Assembly: GCA_035529435.1 (NCBI GenBank)
Contig: DATKWS010000254.1
Location: 1 to 6,344 of the forward strand
Direction: 5' to 3'
From: DATKWS01 sp035529435
GTDB taxonomy: Bacteria > Krumholzibacteriota > Krumholzibacteriia > Krumholzibacteriales > Krumholzibacteriaceae
DNA length: 6,344 nucleotides
The notes beneath the pieces were generated by a model. That model was given only the letters and a program-made list of their open reading frames with translations. It had not been told where the DNA came from and did not search any database. Of the stretch, positions 1-6,181 are shown in pieces; position 1 is the stretch's first letter, and each line of letters opens with the position of its first letter. Both the position numbers and the translations under genes were made by a program.

Positions 1-67
1 ACGAAACCGCCGTCTTGATCGATATGGCCGATTGAAGGCCTCTCAGCGCGGCTTTACTCTTCACCAT
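1..67 (-). CDS. Possible 5' end of an unrecognised gene, cut by the window edge
   Basis: An open frame begins with ATG at 67-65 and stays open for 22 codons to the window edge, reading MVKSKAALRGLQSAISIKTA then VS. A basic, amphipathic start ending in a run such as SIKTAVS is often followed by a first membrane segment in sensor kinases or chemoreceptors, but the membrane segment itself would lie outside the window, so this is only a guess. It starts 26 bases after the stop of the response regulator, on the same strand, and could be co-transcribed with it. Against it: the bases just before the ATG are C-rich and offer no Shine-Dalgarno sequence. The nearest purine stretch, AAGGAT, is about 20 bases away. 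An in-frame GTG follows the ATG directly and would be an equally weak start. Confidence 0.35.
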   Translation of the reverse strand, partial: MVKSKAALRGLQSAISIKTAVS

Positions 68-93
68 GCGGGGTGGGGTGGGTTGTTATCCTT

Positions 94-486
94 TTATTCC
101 GGGAGCAGCCGTGCGATCTCCGACAGCAGGACATCGGGCTGTACCGGCTTTTCCAGAAATCCGTCCACCGGGTTCCACGTCTCATCACCCGCCGTCGATT
201 TGAAATCTATGCCCGTCTTCTCCTTGACCCCGGTGAGCATCAGTATCGGGATGTCCTTGTACTCGGGATCCTGCTTCAATTCCCTGGCCATCTCGAAGCC
301 GTCCTGCCATGTGGTCATCATGACATCCAGTATCATCAAATCCGGCTTCTCGGCCTTGATCTTCTCCATCCCCTCGATCTTGTCGGCGGCGGTGACGACC
401 GTGTAGTTCTGTGCTTCGAGGATGGCCTGCAGCGAGTCCCTGATATCCTGGTCATCATCCGTTATCAAAATCTTTGCGTTTTCCAT
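94..486 (-). CDS. Single-domain response regulator (receiver domain only)
   Basis: This 130-residue protein is a complete CheY-like receiver domain with nothing added. The acidic pocket is D10-D11-D12, the phosphoacceptor is D54 in LMILDVMM, the switch threonine is T85 in ILMLTG, and the conserved lysine is K113 in FLEKP. Two stretches depart from the textbook domain. After D54 the usual proline-containing loop is replaced by MMTTWQDG. The region between beta 4 and beta 5 reads KEKTGIDFKSTAGDETWNPV before DGFLEKPVQP. I recall this pattern (MMTT..GF, EKTG, P.D.F.EKPV.P) from a widespread group of stand-alone receivers, so it is probably family-specific and not damage. There is no DNA-binding or enzymatic output domain, so it should act by protein contact or phosphotransfer. 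The start is supported by GGAGG at 501-497, ten bases upstream. The histidine kinase gene lies upstream on the same strand, 191 bases away, and is the likely partner. Confidence 0.96.
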   Translation of the reverse strand: MENAKILITDDDQDIRDSLQAILEAQNYTVVTAADKIEGMEKIKAEKPDLMILDVMMTTWQDGFEMARELKQDPEYKDIPILMLTGVKEKTGIDFKSTAGDETWNPVDGFLEKPVQPDVLLSEIARLLPE

Positions 487-566
487 AACTTATTTGCCTC
501 CAAACGCTTAATTTGAATTCTTCACTCATGCTGGTCGAGAATGCTTCGCCGCATACGAGTGCCGCC

Positions 567-595
567 ATGGTACCAAATCTGTTTCGAAATCACAA
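567..595 (-). promoter_or_regulatory. Candidate sigma-70-type promoter for the response regulator
   Basis: On the minus strand TTGTGA (595-590) is followed by a 17-base spacer and TACCAT (572-567). Each hexamer matches its consensus at four of six bases. A start point near 560 would give a leader of roughly 70-75 bases. The spacer begins with the perfect 8-base palindrome TTTCGAAA (589-582), which could be an operator half or chance. This lets the regulator be expressed apart from the kinase upstream. It rests on sequence match alone. Confidence 0.4.
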
Positions 596-677
596 CTGTT
601 TTGGTCGGAGAATCGTGCGCCGCCTCGAACGGTTCGGGGGCCGGATACGGCAAACACCCGGCGTGAAACGAACGGCA

Positions 678-2333
678 TCAATCGCTCTTCGGCAGCACCA
701 CGGTGAACGTGCTTCCCCGGCCTTCCTCGCTCTCGACGGAGATCGTGCCGCCGTGCCGCTCCACGATCTGCTTCACGAGCGAAAGGCCGAGGCCGGTGCC
801 GTCCTTTTCACTCTTCTTCGCATTTGTCGCCCTGAAGAACTCGTCGAACACGTTGCCGACCTCATCCGCCGGTATGCCGATGCCCGTATCCGTGATGTCT
901 ATTTGAACATGCCCGTCATCGCGGCACGCGGCCTCGAGATGAACCGTTTTTCCCCCGGGAGTGTATTTCACCGCATTGAAGAGGAGATTAGTGATCATCT
1001 CGTTGACGGAAAACTCGTCGCCGGTGATGTCGCCGATCGACGGATCGATCCGCGAGGTCACCGTGATCGATTTATCCTCGGCCTTGCGGGCGACGGCTTC
1101 GAGCGACTTTGATATCGTATCGTGCAGTGAAAATGTCTCCATCTTCACGTGGCCGCTGAGCCTCATCTGGGTCAAATTCAGCAGTTCCTTGACGAAATCG
1201 GTGAGCTGTGTCGTCCGCCGGCTCGCGCGGCCGAGAAAATCGGATTGCTTGTCGTTGAGCGGACCGCTCGATTCGGCTCCCGCCACGTAGAGACAGCTCG
1301 TTATGGCGGCCAGATGCCCCTTGATGTCGTGCGTGACGCGGGCCACATACTCGTCCTTTATGCGATCCTTCTCCTTGAGCTGGGCGTTCGCTTCCCGGAG
1401 GGCCTTTTCCTTTTTCTCCAGCTCTACGAACAGCAGATTCTTTTGAATGAAATTGATCTGCCGGGCGACGGCCTCGATAAAGTCGAACAGCTCGAAGGGC
1501 GACCTGCTTTCGAGTATATCGAGGTAGAGTGCGTCGACGGTGTCGCCCAACGTGTTCACGCGCGCGGCGAATACGAGGTGCGGCCTGTGCTCGTCGATGA
1601 TCGTCAACGTCATGTTCTTGTCCGAAGATGCTCCGCTGCTCGCCATGACCGGCGCATCCTCGGTACGGATGGCATCGAGCACGCGCTTGGAGAGATTCAG
1701 GTTTGTCGTCTCGAGCATTTCGCCGGTCATCTCGGTGCCCCCGAAATGGCAGGCGAGGATTTCCGGGGAGGCCGGCAGGGGCCGCGGCGGGCGGGGAAGC
1801 CGCACGACGGCGACGAGCGTATTGAGCATCCCGGCGAGACGCAGGCAGGCTCGGGAGTAGAGCTCCGACGGACTCGACAGCTCCATGAGCCGGGCGGTGA
1901 ATTCGTTGAGATGCTGCATCCGCGCGGGGGACAGCGTGACCGTCTTTCCCGCCTTGTGCGATACGATGCTCTCGTCCACGCCCTTGTCGACGACCGAGAC
2001 CTTGCCCTGAACGGCAGTGCCCGGCGCCGTTTCACGGTCGGGCTTCTCCGACAGCGACAGCGCAAAGAACGATATGAATATCTTCTGGCCGGGCGAGATC
2101 GCCTGCGCCTTGACCTGCTGCCCATCGACGATGACGCCGTTGCGGCTGTCGAGATCCTCTACGATCCAGCGTCCGAACGGGTCCTGGTAGATCCTGGCAT
2201 GCTGCCGCGACACGCTCGAATGCTCGAGTACGATGTCGCAATTCGCCTCCCGGCCGATGGTCGTCCCCCGCGGCCTCAGGGGCACCTCCCTCGTCGTTCC
2301 CGGTCCCGATATGACGAGTGTCGTCCGTGCCAT
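678..2333 (-). CDS. Soluble sensor histidine kinase with N-terminal FHA and GAF-like domains
   Basis: This 551-residue kinase autophosphorylates on histidine and passes the phosphate to a receiver, probably the single-domain regulator downstream. Residues 1-95 form an FHA domain, a phosphothreonine-binding module: GR at 27-28, SVSRQH at 40-45, and DLDSRNG at 60-66. After a linker (about 98-135), residues 140-295 look like a GAF-type sensor domain, assigned from position and pattern with no clear ligand residues. A charged coiled coil (about 300-328) leads into the HisKA region, with H335 in ARVTHDIKGHL as phosphoacceptor. The ATPase domain has the N box around N453 (NLLFNAVKYTPGG), G1 DTGIGIP (482-488), the F box FDEFF (496-500) and G2 GTGLGL (512-517). 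No membrane segment or signal peptide is visible, so it is cytoplasmic. The start sits right before the FHA fold. AGGAGGT at 2343-2337 is unusually close to the ATG (three to four bases), with a second GGGAG at 2349-2345. The HDIKGHL sequence lacks the common proline after the histidine. Confidence 0.97.
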   Translation of the reverse strand: MARTTLVISGPGTTREVPLRPRGTTIGREANCDIVLEHSSVSRQHARIYQDPFGRWIVEDLDSRNGVIVDGQQVKAQAISPGQKIFISFFALSLSEKPDRETAPGTAVQGKVSVVDKGVDESIVSHKAGKTVTLSPARMQHLNEFTARLMELSSPSELYSRACLRLAGMLNTLVAVVRLPRPPRPLPASPEILACHFGGTEMTGEMLETTNLNLSKRVLDAIRTEDAPVMASSGASSDKNMTLTIIDEHRPHLVFAARVNTLGDTVDALYLDILESRSPFELFDFIEAVARQINFIQKNLLFVELEKKEKALREANAQLKEKDRIKDEYVARVTHDIKGHLAAITSCLYVAGAESSGPLNDKQSDFLGRASRRTTQLTDFVKELLNLTQMRLSGHVKMETFSLHDTISKSLEAVARKAEDKSITVTSRIDPSIGDITGDEFSVNEMITNLLFNAVKYTPGGKTVHLEAACRDDGHVQIDITDTGIGIPADEVGNVFDEFFRATNAKKSEKDGTGLGLSLVKQIVERHGGTISVESEEGRGSTFTVVLPKSD

Positions 2334-2406
2334 GACACCTCCTGCTCCCGGAGCGCTTCCGTTCTGACCGATACCGTGGGATCTTTACGCCTGATACGGT
2401 GAAATC

Positions 2407-2453
2407 TATTTATTAGGGAATCTATCATAAATCAAGCGCCGGGCGGGGTGCAA
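2407..2453 (-). promoter_or_regulatory. AT-rich promoter-like region upstream of the histidine kinase
   Basis: The stretch 2435-2401 is clearly richer in A and T than its surroundings. Two overlapping minus-strand promoter readings are possible. One is TTGCAC (2453-2448), an 18-base spacer and TATGAT (2429-2424), with a five-of-six match at -10. The other is TTGATT (2435-2430), a 17-base spacer and TAAATA (2412-2407), with a better -35 and a poorer -10. Either would give a leader of roughly 70-90 bases before the kinase start. I cannot choose between them. Confidence 0.33.
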
Positions 2454-2479
2454 CCATAATCAGGGATCGCACGCGCCCG
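2440..2479 (-). terminator. Imperfect hairpin directly after the receptor stop codon
   Basis: Starting at the base after the TAG stop, the minus strand can fold CGGGCG (2479-2474) with bases 2445-2440, then a small 1x2 internal loop, then GTGC (2472-2469) with GCAC (2451-2448), leaving a 17-base loop. The bases after it read GCGCTTGATTTATG, so there is no proper T tract and it is not a classical intrinsic terminator. It might still slow or stop transcription or protect the 3' end. It shares bases with one of the candidate kinase promoters. Confidence 0.27.
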
Positions 2480-4657
2480 CTACCACCTGACGGTGAGGCC
2501 CCCTATCGGGAAGGGCGCCGTGCCGCCGTAGGGAAGGGAGATGAATTCACCGGGATTGATCTCGAGCGCGTACATCATGACGATATTCTCCCGGTTGAGG
2601 ACATTCACCACGTCCACGAAGAACTCCGCCTCGAACGATCTGTGGTGATACCCGTACACGAACTTGATGTCGAGACGGCGGTAGTGCGGCAGCCGGACCG
2701 AGTTGACCTCGCCGGCCGCGGGCGCCTCGCTCCGGTACTGGTACGGCGTGTACGGCCGCCCATCAACATCGGCGAGGCGGATGGAGAGCCGGGCATTGTC
2801 CGTCAATGCGGCGCCGAGCCCGATCTGCCACGAGTTGGGCCTGTCGAAATCGCCCACCCGTTCCTCCCCGAGCGTGCCTTCCCGTTTCCAGACCCGCGCG
2901 CGGGCAGCCGCCGCCATCACGGAAACGAAACCGGGATCGTTCCTCTCGAAAACTATTTCGTACCCGTGGCCGTGTCCTTCGCCAGTGCTCCCCACATCGA
3001 CGGGATCGGGAAAATCCCGCCACTCCCATGTGAGAAGGTTGCGGTACCATCGCCGAAACGCGTTGCATGCCACGGAACAGCGGAATGGCAGCCTGCATGT
3101 CAACCCCGCGGCGACCTGATCCATGCATACGGCCCGTGCCTCCTCCCAGGAAGGCGCATACCCGGCCAGCAGGTCTCCCGCATCGATGGGAAGGGATGCG
3201 AAGTATCGCTGCTCGGAGAAACGGAACGGCGATTGGTGCGACCGGCGATACCCGGCCGAAACCTCGACCCGCGCGCCGAGATGCATCTGGAGGGCCCCGT
3301 ACGCCTCGGGCTCGAATCGCGAGGTCCACGGCTCCTTCGATCCCCCGATCGCAAGCTCGAGGGAGGCGAGATTGGCGTGCTTCAGCATGATTCCGGCGGA
3401 CGCCGAGAATAGATTGTCGCTCCATTCACCGCCGCTCCCCGCATGGCGAACCTGGCCGATCTCTCCGGAAAACGCGAGATCGAGAACACCGCCCCGCACC
3501 GTCGCCTCTCCGTACAACCGTACGTCATGCAATCGATGATCGCGATCCTGCAGCCGCCAGCTCAGTGCATCGCGCGAATCGTAGTACGAATAGGATGGAC
3601 GGAGGGCCATCTCCCATCGGGATGTCATATACGAAAGTTGGATCCCCGCCAGGACGGACCCGGCATCCCGCTCCGGCTGGACGCCGCCGAAGGCGCTCCC
3701 CGCTTCCGATTCCATGGCCGCGAGGAGAGTCGCGGTCAGCTCCAGCTTATCGCCGGGTATCAGAATGACGCGGCCCAGAACATCCCTGAACGATCGTTCC
3801 TTGACGCCGACCTGCTGGTACACGGGAAGGTTGAAAAAGCTCATCTTTGCCGAAGCCTGAACGGACAGGGAGGAACCGACGGCCCGGCTGACGCCGCCGG
3901 CCATCGAAGTGATGTCGTACCGGAACGACAGGAAACTCGTATCCGGATCGACCGGCTCGAGCAATACCGTTCCCGAGAGATTCCCCTTGTACCGGATGGG
4001 GGCGGCGCCCGGGATCAGGACCGTGCTCCCGAGCATGTCATCATATATCACGCCGGTGAATCCACCGACGTGGGCGTAATGCGCGAGCGGGTAGCCGTCG
4101 AAGTAAACGCGATGTTCCTCGGTATCGCCGCCGCGCACGGCCGTTTTCGAGAGCAAGTCGACGCCGTCCGTAGCGCAGCTCGGCTGGGATTGAACGGTCC
4201 TGAGGGGATCGCTGGCGACATTGCCGGCGGCCATCGACACATCCCGGCGGCTGATCGCGGTGGAGCCGAACGGTATCCGCTCCCCCTCCACGACGATCTC
4301 CTCGACCATGTACTGCGCCGGCTCGAGCTCGACTACCAGCGGCACCGCCCCGGACGGCCAATCGATTTTAATCACGCGGCGCTTGAACGAAATGTGGTCG
4401 AACGTGAGTACGTGGCTCCCCGCCGTGACGGCTCCGAAATCAAACGATCCATCATCCGCCGATATGCGAACGGCGGCCCGGTCCAAAATGACCGTGACGT
4501 ATGCCACCGGTTTTTTCGTCTCGGCGTCGAGGACGGTGCCATGCAGCGTCTGCCGGGCTCTCGCCATGAGCGGCAGGAGCAGCATCGCGAGAACCGTCAG
4601 GGACCGGACCAGGATGCCGTATCGCGTGGATGATGTCCGTGAGGCGGCGCTTTTCAT
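2480..4657 (-). CDS. TonB-dependent outer-membrane receptor with carboxypeptidase-regulatory-like N-terminal domain
   Basis: This 725-residue protein is an outer-membrane beta barrel that takes up a ligand using energy from TonB-ExbBD. Residues 1-34 are a signal peptide: basic start, hydrophobic LTVLAMLLLPL, and a likely cut after ARA (32-34). Residues 37-112 form a carboxypeptidase-regulatory-like beta sandwich (LHGTVLDAETKKPVAYVTV ... DDGSFDFGAVTAGSHVL). VEEIVVEGER (118-127) is the probable TonB box region. The plug follows, with AVRGGDTEEHRVYFDGYPL at 173-191 and GNLSGTVLLEPV at 225-236. The barrel shows alternating aromatic strands and ends with the family pattern YRRLD (659-663) and NVLNREN (685-691), and a terminal W725 suited to the BAM complex. 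The plug motif that usually reads LPGV is SQPSCATDGV here. No siderophore, vitamin or sugar gene is adjacent, so the substrate is unknown. GGGAG at 4672-4668 lies ten bases before the ATG. Large plus-strand open frames across it are shadows. Confidence 0.95.
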   Translation of the reverse strand: MKSAASRTSSTRYGILVRSLTVLAMLLLPLMARARQTLHGTVLDAETKKPVAYVTVILDRAAVRISADDGSFDFGAVTAGSHVLTFDHISFKRRVIKIDWPSGAVPLVVELEPAQYMVEEIVVEGERIPFGSTAISRRDVSMAAGNVASDPLRTVQSQPSCATDGVDLLSKTAVRGGDTEEHRVYFDGYPLAHYAHVGGFTGVIYDDMLGSTVLIPGAAPIRYKGNLSGTVLLEPVDPDTSFLSFRYDITSMAGGVSRAVGSSLSVQASAKMSFFNLPVYQQVGVKERSFRDVLGRVILIPGDKLELTATLLAAMESEAGSAFGGVQPERDAGSVLAGIQLSYMTSRWEMALRPSYSYYDSRDALSWRLQDRDHRLHDVRLYGEATVRGGVLDLAFSGEIGQVRHAGSGGEWSDNLFSASAGIMLKHANLASLELAIGGSKEPWTSRFEPEAYGALQMHLGARVEVSAGYRRSHQSPFRFSEQRYFASLPIDAGDLLAGYAPSWEEARAVCMDQVAAGLTCRLPFRCSVACNAFRRWYRNLLTWEWRDFPDPVDVGSTGEGHGHGYEIVFERNDPGFVSVMAAAARARVWKREGTLGEERVGDFDRPNSWQIGLGAALTDNARLSIRLADVDGRPYTPYQYRSEAPAAGEVNSVRLPHYRRLDIKFVYGYHHRSFEAEFFVDVVNVLNRENIVMMYALEINPGEFISLPYGGTAPFPIGGLTVRW

Positions 4658-4710
4658 TTGGTTTTCACTCCCGGCGGTTTCGGAATCTGATGGGGATACT
4701 CCCGAAGCCG

Positions 4711-4739
4711 AATATAAATCAGGTGATACGGGATGAAAA
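4711..4739 (-). promoter_or_regulatory. Candidate promoter for the TonB-dependent receptor
   Basis: In the 117-base gap between pilT and the receptor, the minus strand has TTTTCA (4739-4734), a 17-base spacer and TATATT (4716-4711), matching the consensus hexamers at four and five of six bases. The start point would be near 4704, giving a leader of about 47 bases that ends in the receptor ribosome binding site. A short hairpin (GGGA, loop GTA, TCCC) falls in that leader. It is the only AT-rich spot in the gap. The assignment is by pattern only. Confidence 0.38.
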
Positions 4740-4774
4740 GGAAAGTTGTAACGAACGCGCGCCGGTGCGCCCGT

Positions 4775-5851
4775 TCAGACACCCACTCCCGCGGGGCGCG
4801 GGGCACCTGCCGGACTCTTTATCGCGGCCGGTATGTTCGCCTTCGAGACGGCCTCTTCGGGGGTGATCTGCTTCGTGGCGACGAGCTCGTTGAGATGGTC
4901 CTCGAGTATCTGCATGCCGAACTGCTTGCCCGTCTGCATCGCCGAGGCGAGCTGGGCCATCTTGTTCTCGCGAATGATTGCACGCACTGCATCGGTCGCG
5001 ACGAGCACTTCGAATGCGGCGACGCGCCCGCCGCCGGCCTTCGGAATTAAAATCTGGGAAATGATGCCCTGGAGGGTGCCTGCGAGCTGCATCCGTATCT
5101 GGGTCTGCTGCTCCGGCGGAAATACATTGACGACGCGGTCGATCGTTTTCGCGGCGCTGGTCGTGTGGAGCGTCCCCAGAACGAGGTGCCCCGTTTCGGC
5201 GGCGGTTACCGCGAGACCGATCGTCTCGAGATCGCGGAGCTCCCCTATCAGTATGACGTCTGGGTCCTGCCGGAGGGCGCGTCGCAGCGCTTCGTTGAAG
5301 CCCTCCGTGTCCGTCCCGATCTCCCGCTGGTTGATGTAGCATTTCTTGTCGCGGTGCAGGAACTCGATCGGATCCTCCATCGTGAGGATATGGCCCTGCT
5401 CGGTGGAATTGATCATATCGATCATCGCGGCGAGCGTCGTCGACTTTCCGCTTCCCGTCGGACCCGTGACGAATACGATGCCGCGCGGTTTCATCGCCAG
5501 CGTCTTGCAGATACCCGGAAGGCCCAACTCATCCATCGTCGGTATTTTCGTCGGAATGTAGCGCATGACGATGGAGATCGAGCCGCGCTGGCGTAAGACG
5601 TTCACGCGGAAGCGGGCGACCCCGGCGATTGCGTACGAGCAATCCAGGTCACCGCACTCTTCGAACTTTTTCCACTGCCCATCGTCCAGCAGCGTCCGGG
5701 CGATCGTGCGCGTGTGCTCCGGGAGGAGCGGAGTTTCCCCCTGGGGATGAATGACGCCCGAGATACGCACACCGGGAGGTTTACCGACCTTGAGATGCGC
5801 ATCACTGCCTTTGAGCTCGACCATATTTTTGAGAAATTCATCGATCTGCAT
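4775..5851 (-). CDS. pilT: Twitching motility / type IV pilus retraction ATPase PilT
   Basis: PilT is the hexameric cytoplasmic ATPase that powers pilin depolymerisation at the inner-membrane base of type IV pili, driving twitching motility, surface sensing and DNA uptake. The 358-residue length is normal. An N-terminal PAS-like domain (about 1-100; SDAHLKVGKPPGVRISG, then ARFRVNVLRQRGS) precedes the RecA-like core. Visible motifs are Walker A GPTGSGKS (130-137), the Asp box ILTMEDPIEF (155-164), Walker B DPDVILIGELRD (196-207) with E204 as catalytic base, the His box TGHLVLGTLHT (220-230) with H222 and H229, and AVRAIIRE (288-295). The last is the PilT-type motif, usually AIRNLIRE, and argues for PilT over the extension ATPase PilB, as does the lack of a zinc-binding tetracysteine. 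The C-terminal tail (about 341-358) is rich in Ala, Pro and Gly. The start has a good ribosome site, GAAAGGGAG at 5867-5859, seven bases upstream. No other pil gene is visible in the window. It could also be a PilU-like paralogue. Confidence 0.97.
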   Translation of the reverse strand: MQIDEFLKNMVELKGSDAHLKVGKPPGVRISGVIHPQGETPLLPEHTRTIARTLLDDGQWKKFEECGDLDCSYAIAGVARFRVNVLRQRGSISIVMRYIPTKIPTMDELGLPGICKTLAMKPRGIVFVTGPTGSGKSTTLAAMIDMINSTEQGHILTMEDPIEFLHRDKKCYINQREIGTDTEGFNEALRRALRQDPDVILIGELRDLETIGLAVTAAETGHLVLGTLHTTSAAKTIDRVVNVFPPEQQTQIRMQLAGTLQGIISQILIPKAGGGRVAAFEVLVATDAVRAIIRENKMAQLASAMQTGKQFGMQILEDHLNELVATKQITPEEAVSKANIPAAIKSPAGAPRPAGVGV

Positions 5852-5930
5852 CCATCCACTCCCTTTCTACACATCAAGAGCACAGCGGGAGAGCGCAAGC
5901 TCCGTGCCAGCCTGCACGCGCAGAAACGAG

Positions 5931-5951
5931 TGTAATATATTTAATATAATA
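5931..5951 (-). promoter_or_regulatory. AT-rich island, probable pilT promoter region
   Basis: Twenty-one bases contain almost only A and T inside GC-rich DNA. On the minus strand they offer TATTAT (5951-5946) and TATATT (5939-5934) as -10 candidates, about 80-95 bases upstream of the pilT start, but no good TTGACA-like element lies at the right distance. On the plus strand there is a perfect TATAAT at 5945-5950, also without a -35 partner and with no gene ahead of it. The 11-base inverted repeat ATATTTAATAT covers 5937-5947. An activator-dependent promoter would fit the missing -35. Confidence 0.38.
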
Positions 5952-6057
5952 GACTTAGGTCCCTATCGGGGAACGGAGAGGGGAAGCGGCTTTTCGATTC
6001 CGGATCGGCGCCCGCGCGGGACTTTCTGCCTATTTCGCTCGTTCCGCGCACCGGACG

Positions 6058-6072
6058 GCATTGCATTGCATT
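6058..6072 (+). repeat. Three tandem copies of GCATT
   Basis: GCATT occurs three times without interruption in non-coding DNA between pilT and the upstream gene fragment. It is short enough to be chance. If it varies in copy number between strains, slippage would change the pilT upstream spacing. Confidence 0.6.
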
Positions 6073-6091
6073 TCAGCACGCGATCCAGAAG

Positions 6092-6120
6092 CGGCGGACC
6101 GGAAAGGGCCCGGTTCGCCG
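6092..6120 (+). other. Long perfect-stem hairpin in the gap upstream of pilT
   Basis: Bases 6092-6102 pair with 6110-6120 around a 7-base loop, giving 11 consecutive pairs. One of these, 6097 with 6115, is a G-U wobble if the plus strand is transcribed, but an A-C mismatch if the minus strand is. The structure lies 62 bases past the stop of the upstream gene fragment. Neither side is followed by a T tract, so it is not a classical intrinsic terminator. It may be a factor-dependent stop, a 3'-end stabiliser or a protein-binding site. Confidence 0.5.
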
Positions 6121-6181
6121 GTGAGAACGATCCGCATATCATGATCCCCGGTGGGACGTCGATCCTCGTCGCGGCTTCGGG

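Larger units (their letters stand above)
5852..6181. other. Intergenic region upstream of pilT, no convincing gene
   Basis: This 330-base gap holds an AT-rich island (5931-5951), two small adjacent hairpins in the pilT leader (5903-5918, CGTGC/GCACG; 5891-5902, GAGC/GCTC), the palindrome CCCGCGCGGG (6011-6020), a GCATT tandem repeat and one long hairpin (6092-6120). A 59-codon minus-strand frame runs from ATG at 6142 to TAG at 5963, but it is arginine- and proline-rich, has only a weak ribosome site (GGGG) and looks like chance. I see no tRNA or known RNA family. Confidence 0.6.

Noticed and set aside
70..82. G-quadruplex at the left edge
   Set aside because: Only three runs of three or more G are present, so the usual four-run pattern is not met.
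457..570. Small leader frame (about 37 codons) starting at the ATG at 568 and overlapping the response regulator start
   Set aside because: Its ATG falls inside the proposed -10 element, no ribosome site precedes it, and it ends inside the regulator in another frame. I see no sign that it is translated.
611..642. Inverted repeat around the CCTCGAAC / GTTCGGGG pair after the kinase stop
   Set aside because: The stem is imperfect with a one-base loop and no T tract follows. It is too weak to call a terminator.
1149..2402. Long plus-strand open frame (417 codons) across the histidine kinase
   Set aside because: It is antisense to a kinase with every expected motif. Its translation is rich in Arg, Glu and Gly with no recognisable domain, as expected for a shadow frame in GC-rich coding DNA.
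2496..2512. CCCTATCGGG shared between the receptor 3' end and the gap at 5961-5970
   Set aside because: A ten-base match. The first copy is explained by coding for the receptor C-terminus, so this is probably coincidence.
3443..4633. Long plus-strand open frame (396 codons) across the TonB receptor
   Set aside because: It is the antisense shadow of a clear receptor gene, with no domain or ribosome site. The same holds for the frame at 2642-3412.
4757..4770. GCGC/GCGC inverted repeat just after pilT
   Set aside because: The stem is about four pairs plus a wobble with a tiny loop, and no T tract follows on the minus strand, so it cannot be called a terminator.
5963..6142. Minus-strand 59-codon frame in the gap upstream of pilT
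   Set aside because: Composition is arginine- and proline-heavy without secondary-structure pattern, the ribosome site is weak, and it runs through the hairpin and tandem repeat. A chance frame is more likely.
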